Assembly: GCA_946480085.1 (NCBI GenBank)
Contig: CAMLHZ010000011.1
Coordinates: 68,776-132,775, forward strand
Source of the DNA: an uncultured Flavobacteriales bacterium
GTDB lineage: Bacteria; Bacteroidota; Bacteroidia; Flavobacteriales; Crocinitomicaceae
Length of the DNA: 64,000 bases
Direction of reading: 5' to 3'
Every line of letters begins with the position of its first letter. The stretch's first letter is position 1. Below, one piece after another: positions 1-8,395 of the stretch. A model generated the notes under the pieces. That model saw nothing but the letters and a program-made list of their open reading frames with translations, was not told the DNA's origin and did no database searches. Made by a program: the position numbers and the translations under genes.

Positions 1-1745
1 GGAGTAACAGTAATTGTCCCGGTTATTGGAGATGCGCCTGGATTTGTAGCTGTAAAAGTGCCAATATCCCCGGTTCCTGATCCACCCAAACCGATTGAAG
101 TATTGGAGTTTGTCCAGTTATAGGTTACTCCTGTTGTTGGGCTTGAAAATGTGGGAACCGTAATATTTCCTGTATTACATTGAGAAATATCAGCCATTGT
201 GCTCATGGTTGGTGTTGTTCCAACGGTAATGGTATATGTTTGAGCAGGTCCGGTACAACCTGAGAAGGTTGGAGTTAACGTGACCGTACTTGTAATCGAG
301 TTTGCACCACCATTTGTAGCCGTAAAGGCACTTACGTTTCCATTTCCATTTGCTCCTAATCCAACTGCTGTATTTGAGTTACCCCAGGTTACAGTTGCCG
401 TTGGAGGATTTACGGCCACCACAGTAGCCGGTGCTGCAGATCCCGAACAATAAGTTTGGTCTGCTAATGGAGTTATTGTTGGTGATGGATTTACTGTAAT
501 GTTAAATGTAGATGCCGGGCCAACACAAGTTCCAATATTTGGAGTAACCGAAATCGTACTTGTAATAGCTGCAGCTGTATTGTTTGTTGCTGTAAATGAA
601 GGAATATTTGTAGTTCCGGAAGCGGCGCATCCAGTTCCTGTATTGTTGTTTGTCCAATTGAAACTAGCTCCGGCTGGAGTACTTGCAAATGAATTTAAAG
701 GAACCGTGGCACCAGCACAAACCGTGATATTTGGTTCAGGGGTAACTGTAGGCGAAGATCCAACAGTCACAGTAACCGTTCCGCTACTCGAACAACTTCC
801 TGTAGTTCCGGTGACGGTATACGTTGTAGTAACCGAAGGTGAAGCAATTACAGTGGCGCCAGTGCCCGAAGATAGTGTAGCACTTGGTGTCCATGTATAA
901 TTGGTCGCACCAGTTGCAGTTAACGTTGCGCTTCCACCAGCACAAATTGTTTGTGGAGCCGGAGGTGTTACAGTTGCATTTGTAACAGTTATTGTTGTTG
1001 AAGATGAGGAGTTACACGGTGCGTTTCCGATTGCGTAATTAATAGTATGTGTACCAATTCCTGCTGCCGCTGGATTGAATACACCGGTTGGAGAAACTCC
1101 AGGTCCAGACCAGGTTCCCCCCATATCTGCAGCAATAAGTTGTGTTGTTCCACCTGTAACACAGAATGGTCCAACTGGAGTGATTGCCGGGTTTGGAGGC
1201 CCTGTTTGTGCTCCAGGAAGAGGACCAAGGCTCAATGTGAAATTATTACTTTGTGTTGAATAATCATGTACAATGATCATTAGATCCTGTCCGGCAGTAA
1301 CGTTCGGAGCAGGTAATGAAGAAGTACAAGGAAATGCACTACCAAACTGTGTACAACCTACAGCACTGGTTGCATAATTACAACCAATTTCATTAGCTGA
1401 ATTCATGACAGCAGCACATGGTGCCACTCCGTTCGGAATGTTGTAAACAACTACATCAATAAAGCCGGAACTAGCATTTCCATCTACAAGAAGGTTTAAT
1501 GGTCCGGAAGAAGTAATGTGCAAAATGATGAATCCAAATCCACTTGCATTACCAAACATACCCGTTGAACAACCTACCGGATTTGCAAAGTCTGTTGGAG
1601 GTCCGGGAGTGGTTTGATTGAAAACGAATGGGCCGGCAACACCTGGTGTACAAATTGAAGTGTTTGAATTACACTGGGAATATGCATTAGAGCTTAGTAC
1701 AGCTATAAGCCCTAAACTTAAAAATATTGCTTTAATGTGTCTCAT
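1..1745 (-). CDS. Large Ig/PKD-repeat secreted adhesin, N-terminal part (continues beyond the left edge)
   Basis: An open frame runs from ATG at 1745 leftward to base 1 without a stop, so only about 581 N-terminal codons are visible. The protein starts MRHIKAIFLSLGLIAV with a signal peptide ending near AYSQ. A Cys-containing first domain of about 190 residues follows, then repeated Thr/Val/Pro/Gly-rich modules with motifs such as TPPAPQTICAGGSATLTATG and Y-T-W-T-P, typical of gliding-motility and T9SS adhesins of Bacteroidota. The start overlaps the 3' end of the small upstream gene by 14 bases, so translation is probably coupled. A C-terminal T9SS sorting domain is expected but lies outside the window. 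It is inferred to be a cell-surface or secreted adhesin; no enzymatic motif is visible. Confidence 0.85.
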   Translation of the reverse strand, partial: MRHIKAIFLSLGLIAVLSSNAYSQCNSNTSICTPGVAGPFVFNQTTPGPPTDFANPVGCSTGMFGNASGFGFIILHITSSGPLNLLVDGNASSGFIDVVVYNIPNGVAPCAAVMNSANEIGCNYATSAVGCTQFGSAFPCTSSLPAPNVTAGQDLMIIVHDYSTQSNNFTLSLGPLPGAQTGPPNPAITPVGPFCVTGGTTQLIAADMGGTWSGPGVSPTGVFNPAAAGIGTHTINYAIGNAPCNSSSSTTITVTNATVTPPAPQTICAGGSATLTATGATNYTWTPSATLSSGTGATVIASPSVTTTYTVTGTTGSCSSSGTVTVTVGSSPTVTPEPNITVCAGATVPLNSFASTPAGASFNWTNNNTGTGCAASGTTNIPSFTATNNTAAAITSTISVTPNIGTCVGPASTFNITVNPSPTITPLADQTYCSGSAAPATVVAVNPPTATVTWGNSNTAVGLGANGNGNVSAFTATNGGANSITSTVTLTPTFSGCTGPAQTYTITVGTTPTMSTMADISQCNTGNITVPTFSSPTTGVTYNWTNSNTSIGLGGSGTGDIGTFTATNPGASPITGTITVT

Positions 1746-2181
1746 AACCTACAAATCCGAAGTGAATAATGATATCATTAATATTCAGTGAGCTTGGCGC
1801 CTGACTAAATACTGCTGTGATCGATTGATCAATTTCATTAAGCGTCAAACTCAAAAGTGTTGGGTTTACACTCTTAATTCTACTTTCCATGGGAGTTATC
1901 GGTTTGATAATACCTTCGGGACTAAACAATGGAAATGTAATTGTGTTTCCTGTAACGGTAACTTGTGCTTTCGGATGATATCCCAGACTTAACAATTGTC
2001 TATCAACGGCAAGAGTGGATTCTGACGATTGAATCAGAGATTCCCGCTGAACAAGCAGTGCATTAATTTCTTGATTGGCATCCTGACCGAAACTTGCGGA
2101 GGAGCTAAGTAGTAGCAAAAACACCGGGAAAATAATACCCAGTATTAAACGGCGAACCGATGGGGTGTAGCAGTAGATCAT
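1732..2181 (-). CDS. Small exported protein coupled to the large adhesin
   Basis: A 149-residue protein with an N-terminal hydrophobic segment (about residues 12-33) ending SFGQ, so probably exported to the periplasm. The rest has a predicted helical stretch (EINALLVQRESLIQ) and a beta-rich C-terminal half ending INDIIIHFGFVGYETH. I do not recognise a family. Its last 14 bases contain the ATG of the adhesin in another frame (ATGAGACACATTAA), a tight coupling that suggests the two products work together. Three other large secreted proteins in this window are also preceded directly by a small exported protein. Confidence 0.75.
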   Translation of the reverse strand: MIYCYTPSVRRLILGIIFPVFLLLLSSSASFGQDANQEINALLVQRESLIQSSESTLAVDRQLLSLGYHPKAQVTVTGNTITFPLFSPEGIIKPITPMESRIKSVNPTLLSLTLNEIDQSITAVFSQAPSSLNINDIIIHFGFVGYETH

Positions 2182-2191
2182 CTAAATCTAT

Positions 2192-2210
2192 AATTAGTAG
2201 TGCACTAATT
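2192..2210 (-). promoter_or_regulatory. Palindrome upstream of the small exported protein/adhesin pair
   Basis: AATTAGT and ACTAATT form a perfect 7-bp inverted repeat around a 5-base centre, 11 bases upstream of the start codon at 2181. It could be an operator or just upstream promoter DNA. A weak -7-like TAGATTTA lies between it and the start. Function is inferred. Confidence 0.3.
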
Positions 2211-2274
2211 TAACGAGAATTGTTTAAGATGGTTGTTGCTTTGTTTGTATTATAACAAGTTTATTTTGTTTTTA

Positions 2275-2304
2275 GCAAAAAAAAGACTCCAGAAGGAGTC
2301 TTTT
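2275..2304 (-). terminator. Rho-independent terminator after the TonB receptor gene
   Basis: AAAAGACTCC, a 4-base loop and GGAGTCTTTT form a perfect 10-bp stem (2281-2304). On the minus strand it is followed by a run of T (A-run at 2277-2284). It lies 23 bases after the receptor stop codon at 2327. Confidence 0.85.
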
Positions 2305-2326
2305 GTGAAAATGTATATGAATTTTG

Positions 2327-4666
2327 TTAGAAATTATAACTCATCCCTAAGCTTGGCATGATCGGGAATTGGAATACCTTTTCATTAGTTACTCTATTCA
2401 CGTAGAAAATGTTATTTCTATCGTAAGCATTCGTAACACCTGCTACCGCTTCTAATTGACTTTTGTTTGCAAACATAAAACGTTTTTTCACTGTAACATC
2501 TAAACGATGGTAGTAAGGTAATCGCTTACTATTGAATTCACCCAAAACGTATTGAACTCCATTTGTGTTCGATGTGTTGTAATCTGTTGTAACTCCATCA
2601 TCAAACGTTTCTTGCTGGTAGAAGCCTGTGTTTGGTGTGTACGGAAGTCCTGAACCTAAGTTCCAACGAACATTCAATTCCAAATCTTTCTTAGCTCCAA
2701 ACAAGTATGAACCAACCAGGTTAATGTTGTGTCTGCGGTCGAATACTGGGAAGTAGTTTTCAAATCCGTTCCAACGTTGTGAGTATCCGTAAGAGTAAAC
2801 TCCCCATAAGAAGATTCTGTTATTGCTGTATTTCAATAATAAGTCAGCCCCATAAGTTTGTCCTGATTCAATAAGGAAATCCTTTTTCTGAATATCAGGC
2901 TTGTCAGAGAAGTCGGAGATATCGTCGTACAATTTGAATGTATTGATATTACTTAACTGTGGGAAGTACTTGTAGTAAGCTTCAATGTTCAATGTTAACG
3001 AATTCGATAAATCGTACTCTCCACCAAAAATAGCGTGGTAAGCAATTTGCAAACCGTTTTTAGGGTTTTTCACCTTTCCGTTTGAAGTAACAAATTCACC
3101 TTGTACATCTGCAGGAGCACTTAATAAACCGTTGAATAAATTCACTACGTCTTTATCAGATGAAGCAGAAGTAAAGTTTTGTGTATATCGACCTCCTGAT
3201 AATTTTAAGCGGAAACGATCTGTAGCATTGTATTTCACTCCAATTCTTGGTTCAACTGAAATACTACCCAAAGAAGCGTACGCCTGAACACGAAGTCCCG
3301 GTTGGATCACGAAACGTGGACTTACATATTTATAGGTAATGTAAGATCCAATTTCTGTACTGTTATTTGTTGCAGTGATTTTGGTTGCGTATTCGTTGAA
3401 TGTCGTAAAGTCAGTTCCGAAAATGTTCAGGTTTAAACCGTAATCAATTCTACCTTCATTTTTCAGGTAGTATGTAAAGTCGAAACCTAAGTCAGAACCT
3501 TGAATTTTACTTGTACGTTCAAATGAACCGATCTCGCTAAATGTGGTTTGGAAACGAGATAAATTCAAGTGACCGTGAATAACTGTTGGTGAACCACTTG
3601 GAACCAAAGCGAAATTGAAACCAGCTCCACTTTGCTTAAAACCTAAGGTTGCAAGACCGAAATAATCTACGTTATCATCATTGTTGAATCCGAAAGCGGA
3701 GAATTTAGAACCCTGACCAGAAGCAAAAGTTACTTTTCCATATAAATCTGTAAACATGTATGGTAAACCTTTTCCATCGTTTACATTTCTATACAATGTT
3801 TTAGAGGTGAAATCAAGCAAAGATTGCTTTCCGGCAAAGATGAAACTTGATCCTCCGGGACCTTTTTGATTTTTTCTTAAAGGACCTTCAAGAACCAATT
3901 TTCCCAAGAAAGGAGAAACAGATACTTTTCCGCCAATTTCTTTCTTGTTTCCGTCACGGTAAGTAATGTCCATAACAGAAGAGATCCTTCCTCCGTATTT
4001 TGCGTCGAAACCTCCGGTGTAAATATCTACGTTCTGTACCAGTTCAGTTTCAAAAATGGAAAAGAATCCGATAGAGTGGAACGGATTGTAAACGGTCATT
4101 CCATCTAGTAAAACCTTGTTCTGAATTGGTGTTCCACCCCGAACATATAACTGCCCTCCCTGGTCACCAGTAGTTACAACACCCGGAGTAACTGAGAATG
4201 CTGCAACAACATCATTTTCACCACCAACAGAAGGAATTCGTTCTAAACCTTTCTTATCTAATTTAATAACCGACATCAATACTTCGGTTGTTTTTTGACG
4301 CGTTTCACCAGAAATCTCAACCTCTTTCATGTCCTTACTATCAGGAGCTAACAGATCGATCCCAACCTCCGTAATTCCTTTTGGCTGCGTTACGATAATT
4401 TCTTTCTCATACAGTTTGAATTCTACGTTAGAGATACGCAAAAGGTAAGTTCCCATTGGTACTTTGGCGATCGAAAACAAACCATCAACCGCTGTTGTTG
4501 CACCCAAAACTGCTTTGGATTTGTCGGTTGGAACTAAAAGTACTTTTTGAAACGGAACGGGCTCACCGTTTTCGTTATCTACAATGTATCCACGTATAAT
4601 GTGCTCTTGTGAGAAACCAAAACTGGTTACAAAAAGGGAAAAAAGGAATAAGAGTTTAATTTTCAT
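2327..4666 (-). CDS. TonB-dependent receptor with carboxypeptidase-regulatory-like N-terminal domain
   Basis: 779 residues: signal peptide ending FGFSQ, then a carboxypeptidase-D regulatory-like beta-sandwich (about residues 22-105, beginning HIIRGYIVDNENGEPVPFQ), a plug domain (about 120-235, with GGQLYVRGG and LLDGMTVYNP), and a long 22-strand-type barrel ending in aromatic GMSYNF, as expected for an outer-membrane protein. No SusD partner is adjacent, so this is a stand-alone importer or a receptor of unknown substrate rather than a SusCD glycan pair. It is monocistronic, with a terminator behind it and about 115 bases of AT-rich DNA before the divergent-side neighbour mazG. Substrate cannot be read from sequence. 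Confidence 0.92.
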   Translation of the reverse strand: MKIKLLFLFSLFVTSFGFSQEHIIRGYIVDNENGEPVPFQKVLLVPTDKSKAVLGATTAVDGLFSIAKVPMGTYLLRISNVEFKLYEKEIIVTQPKGITEVGIDLLAPDSKDMKEVEISGETRQKTTEVLMSVIKLDKKGLERIPSVGGENDVVAAFSVTPGVVTTGDQGGQLYVRGGTPIQNKVLLDGMTVYNPFHSIGFFSIFETELVQNVDIYTGGFDAKYGGRISSVMDITYRDGNKKEIGGKVSVSPFLGKLVLEGPLRKNQKGPGGSSFIFAGKQSLLDFTSKTLYRNVNDGKGLPYMFTDLYGKVTFASGQGSKFSAFGFNNDDNVDYFGLATLGFKQSGAGFNFALVPSGSPTVIHGHLNLSRFQTTFSEIGSFERTSKIQGSDLGFDFTYYLKNEGRIDYGLNLNIFGTDFTTFNEYATKITATNNSTEIGSYITYKYVSPRFVIQPGLRVQAYASLGSISVEPRIGVKYNATDRFRLKLSGGRYTQNFTSASSDKDVVNLFNGLLSAPADVQGEFVTSNGKVKNPKNGLQIAYHAIFGGEYDLSNSLTLNIEAYYKYFPQLSNINTFKLYDDISDFSDKPDIQKKDFLIESGQTYGADLLLKYSNNRIFLWGVYSYGYSQRWNGFENYFPVFDRRHNINLVGSYLFGAKKDLELNVRWNLGSGLPYTPNTGFYQQETFDDGVTTDYNTSNTNGVQYVLGEFNSKRLPYYHRLDVTVKKRFMFANKSQLEAVAGVTNAYDRNNIFYVNRVTNEKVFQFPIMPSLGMSYNF

Positions 4667-4782
4667 AAAGTATTACCAATGAAATAGTCAGCCACGAATT
4701 TAAGCTTTTAACTTCAGTTAACAATTTAATAATCGACCTTTTGAATGAACTGTTGTTTTATTGATTGAATGGTTAAAGTGTG

Positions 4783-5592
4783 CTACTTTTCTGCCTTCAG
4801 GATGCCTTTTGCTTGATCCCAATAAGTGTCCATTTGCTCTAAGTTCATGTCGGACAGTGATTTACTGTCTTTTGAGACCAATTGTTCCATTAGCTTAAAA
4901 CGTTCAATAAACTTGTTGTTTGCTTTGGTAAGTGCTGTGTCTGGATTCACATTAATGAATCGGGAATAGTTTACAAGTGCAAAAAGCAAATCACCAAATT
5001 CTTCCTCAATATGTACTGAATCATTGCTTGCTACGGCTTCTTCGAGTTCGGCAAATTCTTCCTGAACTTTTTCTTTGACTTGTTCTACGTTGTCCCAGTC
5101 AAATCCAATTCCACGCACTTTTTCCTGAATGCGCATTGATTTAACAAGAGCAGCAAGTCCATTTGGAACACCTTCCAGTACGCTTTTCTTTCCCTCTTTT
5201 AGTTTGAGTTTTTCCCAATTTTGTTTTACCTCTTCCTCGGTTTCGGCCACAGTCTCGCCGTAAATATGTGGATGTCTGAAAACCAGCTTGTCGCAAATGC
5301 TGTTCAGAACACTTTCTACGTTAAACGCGTTTTGCTCTTCACCAATTTTACAGTAAAACACCATGTGAAGAAACAAATCACCAATTTCACCTTTCAGTGA
5401 TTCCATATCTTCGGTTACTATTGCATCGCCCAATTCATATGTTTCTTCAATGGTTAAATGGCGAAGCGATTCAAGGGTTTGCTTTTTATCCCAAGGACAA
5501 TTCTCCCGTAGATCATCCATTATATTGAGAAGTCGTTCAAATGCGACCAATCTATTGTCTTTGTTTTGAGGATCAATTCTTTTCTCTTCCAT
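4783..5592 (-). CDS. mazG: Nucleoside triphosphate pyrophosphohydrolase MazG
   Basis: 269 residues from ATG 5592 (starts MEEKRIDPQ). An in-frame ATG five codons upstream would lie within the promoter box, so 5592 is preferred. It has two MazG all-alpha domains: the first has CPWDKKQTLESL and the metal-binding EExxE...ExxD pattern (IEETYELGDAI, EIGDLFLHMVF). The second has FAELEEAV and EEFGDLLFALVN. It hydrolyses (d)NTPs to NMP and pyrophosphate, a house-cleaning role. The length matches the family (about 260-275). It is transcribed divergently from the PagL-like gene, with only 38 bases between start codons. Confidence 0.95.
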   Translation of the reverse strand: MEEKRIDPQNKDNRLVAFERLLNIMDDLRENCPWDKKQTLESLRHLTIEETYELGDAIVTEDMESLKGEIGDLFLHMVFYCKIGEEQNAFNVESVLNSICDKLVFRHPHIYGETVAETEEEVKQNWEKLKLKEGKKSVLEGVPNGLAALVKSMRIQEKVRGIGFDWDNVEQVKEKVQEEFAELEEAVASNDSVHIEEEFGDLLFALVNYSRFINVNPDTALTKANNKFIERFKLMEQLVSKDSKSLSDMNLEQMDTYWDQAKGILKAEK

Positions 5593-5596
5593 AGAG

Positions 5597-5626
5597 CAAA
5601 AATACAACGGATAAAGATGTAAATTT
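5597..5626. promoter_or_regulatory. Back-to-back divergent promoters of mazG and the PagL-like gene
   Basis: The minus-strand box TATTTTTG (complement of 5597-5604) sits 4 bases before the mazG ATG. The plus-strand box TAAATTTG (about 5619-5626) sits 4 bases before the PagL-like ATG at 5631. Both match the Bacteroidota sigma -7 consensus TAnnTTTG. With transcription starting 4-7 bases downstream, both mRNAs would be leaderless or nearly so. Confidence 0.6.
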
Positions 5627-5630
5627 GGGC

Positions 5631-6722
5631 ATGCTTAAATTTTGCTTGTTACTCTTATTGCCATTTTCTATTCAAGCTCAGGATTCTATCCGGAATGAAT
5701 GGTGTCTTGGTTTTCGGCCTAAAACAGGTTTTTTGGCGGCTCACCGCGGAACAATGGGACATTTACCTAAAGACCGAATTTTCTGTGGTGAGATTAGTCT
5801 TAGTAAGCGGTTGTATGGAAGTGGATCCTGGAATGACGCTTATCGAAATCCCTTAGTTGGAATTACACTGTATGGATCTAACCTGGGTAATAAAGAAATT
5901 TTGGGTTACGGTTTTGGAGCATACTCTTATATCGAATTTCCCATGAAGGCAAATACCAATAACTATGTGTCCTGGAAAATGGGGTGTGGAATAGGTTATG
6001 TAAGCAAAGTTTTTGACCAGGAGTTAAACCCGAAAAACGATGCAACGAGTACACATATTAATGCGCTTATTTGTCTTGGAATAACTGGTAAATGGCGTAT
6101 TGCTGATAACTATTCTTTATTGTATGGTTTTGATCTTACCCATTTTTCGAACGGGTCTACAAGAATGCCAAATTTGGGATTGAATATTCCAACAATCTCT
6201 TTAGGCTTAGGTTATCACTGGAAAGGAAGTAATGAATTGAAGCTGGAGCAAAAGGAAGTGGAGAAAACACCGTTTTTCAGTAATTGGAAATGGACAAATG
6301 TTGGAATAATATCTACCAAACAATCCTTTCCGACTGGTGGGAGGAATTACCCTGTTTTTGCATTGAATAGTTTTGTTTGGAAACAGTTCAAACCTAAAGT
6401 GGGAATGGAAGTTGGTTTGGATTTTATTTCGAAACAATCTTTAATGAATTACCGAGATTACATTCCGAAGACACAATGGACCATTTTTCAGGTTGGAGCG
6501 TACTCATCGTTTATTTTGCCACTCGATCGATTAAAATTTGTTCTGGGAATGGGCGTTTATCTGAAAGATCGTTATGACATGGATGATGAACTTTACCATA
6601 GAGTAGGAATGAGGTATCAGTTCGATAATGGACTATTGATTAATCTGGTGCTTAAAACACATTGGGCAAAAGCCGATTACGTGGAGTATGGAGTAGGTTA
6701 CACACTTAATTATAAGAAATGA
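5631..6722 (+). CDS. PagL-like acyloxyacyl hydrolase (lipid A deacylase family)
   Basis: 363 residues from ATG 5631, directly downstream of a -7 box. The signal peptide ends SIQAQ. The central region has the PagL signature LTHFSNGS (catalytic-type H171 and S173), followed by PNLGLNIPTISLGLGYHW, as in outer-membrane lipid A 3-O-deacylases (PF09411). It is about twice the length of Pseudomonas PagL, because a second strand-rich half of about 160 residues follows; this long form is usual in Bacteroidota. It probably removes acyl chains from lipid A in the outer membrane, but the activity is inferred. Its stop overlaps the next start (ATGA), so the two genes are translationally coupled. Confidence 0.75.
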   Translation: MLKFCLLLLLPFSIQAQDSIRNEWCLGFRPKTGFLAAHRGTMGHLPKDRIFCGEISLSKRLYGSGSWNDAYRNPLVGITLYGSNLGNKEILGYGFGAYSYIEFPMKANTNNYVSWKMGCGIGYVSKVFDQELNPKNDATSTHINALICLGITGKWRIADNYSLLYGFDLTHFSNGSTRMPNLGLNIPTISLGLGYHWKGSNELKLEQKEVEKTPFFSNWKWTNVGIISTKQSFPTGGRNYPVFALNSFVWKQFKPKVGMEVGLDFISKQSLMNYRDYIPKTQWTIFQVGAYSSFILPLDRLKFVLGMGVYLKDRYDMDDELYHRVGMRYQFDNGLLINLVLKTHWAKADYVEYGVGYTLNYKK

Positions 6723-7465
6723 GAAATTTAGTTTCAATTCTGGTAGTTTTTGTATTGGTTTCTGCTTGTAAAAAAGCCGAGGATCGTTCCTGCTGGAAAT
6801 TTTGGGGAGATGAGAAAACAATAGAGATTCCTATCGATGCAGATTTCGATAAACTGTTTTTGAATGCACATTTGGAATATGAGTTGGTTCAGGATTCTAC
6901 AGATAAGTTGGTGATTATTGGAGGTGAGAATGTGATTAAGAAGGTAGAGTGGAGTATCTCCGACGACAAAACCCTGACGATTTCGAATAAGAATAAGTGC
7001 CATTTTTTGCGTAACGAGCGTAAAGTGATCAAGGTTGAAATACATTATACAAACGTTTATAATATTCATTTTGAAGGAACGGAACCACTAAAAACGCGTG
7101 GAACATTGAATACCAATTATTTTGTGCTGTTCATTAGAGATGGAGCTGGACCGGTTACGATGGATTTGAACTGCATTTCAGTTGTAGCAGATATTTCTCA
7201 CGGATGGGGAAATTATGTTTTAACCGGAAATACTGATCATGCATTTATAGGAGCTAGAAGCAATGGTTATGGTGATGCGCTTGGTTTGAACGTAAATCAA
7301 TCGATTTATGTATCCCACGAAACCAGTGGTACATTGAAGGTTAATTGCGGTACTTTGCCTCTTGATGGTTATCTGAAAGGAAATGGAAACATTCTTTACA
7401 AGGGAACTCCAAGTTCTGTGAATATTTTAGATACAGGTGGTGGAGAAGTAAGGAAGATTGATTGA
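6719..7465 (+). CDS. Lipoprotein with GIN/DUF2807-like beta-helix domain
   Basis: 248 residues. The N-terminus MRNLVSILVVFVLVSACKK has a lipobox (VSAC), so it is a lipoprotein. The body has the repeating short-strand pattern of GIN (DUF2807) putative adhesin domains: FDKLFLNAHLEYELVQD, then K-L-V-I-I-G-G-E-N, and later alternating Gly/Asn turns. It starts within the stop of the PagL-like gene (4-base ATGA overlap), implying a shared envelope function. A strong terminator follows. The exact role is unknown. Confidence 0.7.
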   Translation: MRNLVSILVVFVLVSACKKAEDRSCWKFWGDEKTIEIPIDADFDKLFLNAHLEYELVQDSTDKLVIIGGENVIKKVEWSISDDKTLTISNKNKCHFLRNERKVIKVEIHYTNVYNIHFEGTEPLKTRGTLNTNYFVLFIRDGAGPVTMDLNCISVVADISHGWGNYVLTGNTDHAFIGARSNGYGDALGLNVNQSIYVSHETSGTLKVNCGTLPLDGYLKGNGNILYKGTPSSVNILDTGGGEVRKID

Positions 7466-7478
7466 ATATTGATTGATA

Positions 7479-7523
7479 AAAAAATCCCGGCGACTGAGGC
7501 TACTCGAAGTCCCGGGATTTTTT
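7479..7523. terminator. Bidirectional terminator with conserved-loop hairpin
   Basis: AAAAAATCCCGG (7479-7490) pairs perfectly with CCGGGATTTTTT (7512-7523), a 12-bp stem with A and T flanks serving both converging genes. The loop contains CTGAGGCTACTCGAAGT, related to the loop at 14179-14196 and the element at 47913-47934. Confidence 0.85.
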
Positions 7524-7555
7524 AGTTCTATTATTCGCTTCCGAATAGTGCTGAG

Positions 7556-7569
7556 TCCGCCGCGGCGGA
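7556..7569. repeat. GC-rich perfect palindrome
   Basis: TCCGCCGCGGCGGA is a perfect 14-bp palindrome made almost only of G and C in an AT-rich region, ending 5 bases from the stop of the ACT-domain gene. It looks like a dispersed palindromic element; no T-run follows on either strand, so it is not a terminator by itself. Confidence 0.5.
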
Positions 7570-7574
7570 AAGTA

Positions 7575-8237
7575 TTATTTTCCTCGTTTCAATTGCATCA
7601 ATACTTTGAATGCTTTATCTACGTGATCTTGTTTTACAACAATGGTAAACTCGTTTGCTGTAGAAACAACTTCAATGATATTTAAACCTTCCCAAGCCAG
7701 GTGCTTCAGGATGTAGTAGTAAACTCCATAAACTTCTGAATTAACCGTTGGTAACTTTACAGTTACTGAAGCTAGATCTGTAGTATGAGATTTTAAACGT
7801 TCGTTAATCAACAAATTGTTGATTTTTGAAGAAATATTTTGAGAACAAATAATCGTTGTTTCTGTTACCCCTCTACAAATTGTATAGAAAACATCTGAAT
7901 CAGTGTTTACTAAGGTTACCAGATCAGCTTGTTTTAAGCGCAGTGATTCAGTGTTTTCGAAAGTATAATCTTCAAGATTTGAGCGTACAAGGAAATCACC
8001 AAGTTCACCAATGATATTTGTGATTTTAAGGTTTAATCTGTGGTAAAGTCCGGGAGACATGCGCTTGATAGCCATTACAATAGCTCCCTCTTTTACTTCT
8101 TTGCCAAGTATTTCTTCAATTTCAGGTTTGATTTTTCGTGCTAGTGAAGAGATGTTGATTAGATCGTCTGTCATTGCTTCTCGCAAGAATGGACTTCTAC
8201 CAATTATTTCTTCTGTGATTTTTCCAATAGATAACAT
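7575..8237 (-). CDS. ACT-domain regulatory-type protein
   Basis: 220 residues, no signal peptide. The N-terminal two thirds are mixed alpha/beta (starts MLSIGKITEEIIGRSPFL, with LINISSLARKIKPEIEEILG). The C-terminal about 70 residues (SVTVKLPTVNSEVYGVYYY, then HLAWEGLNIIEVVSTANEF and TIVVKQDHVDKAFKVL) match the ligand-binding ACT fold found at the end of aspartate kinases. No kinase domain is present, so it is not an aspartokinase. It may be an amino-acid-sensing regulator. It lies between a terminator and the divergent side of cmk; partner unknown. Confidence 0.6.
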   Translation of the reverse strand: MLSIGKITEEIIGRSPFLREAMTDDLINISSLARKIKPEIEEILGKEVKEGAIVMAIKRMSPGLYHRLNLKITNIIGELGDFLVRSNLEDYTFENTESLRLKQADLVTLVNTDSDVFYTICRGVTETTIICSQNISSKINNLLINERLKSHTTDLASVTVKLPTVNSEVYGVYYYILKHLAWEGLNIIEVVSTANEFTIVVKQDHVDKAFKVLMQLKRGK

Positions 8238-8395
8238 ATGTTTTTACAAATTTCCGAGTGTGTAAAATTACACATTATAGTTAGCATTCAGGACAAGAAA
8301 TGTTGTATAAAAGTACATTGATGAATATTTCTAACGATTCAATGAACAATGTTCACAGTCTCATGAAGATTTACAACAAAAATGTGATATGTCAA

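Noticed and set aside
499..900. 133-codon open frame on the plus strand
   Set aside because: It is antisense to the large adhesin repeat gene, whose Val/Thr-rich codons give a long open complement. No start context or signal is present.
2327..4666. SusC of a SusCD polysaccharide utilisation locus
   Set aside because: No SusD gene or glycoside hydrolase is adjacent and the plug/N-domain fits generic TonB receptors equally well.
7473..7685. 70-codon frame on the plus strand
   Set aside because: It begins in the terminator hairpin and continues as the antisense of the ACT-domain gene.
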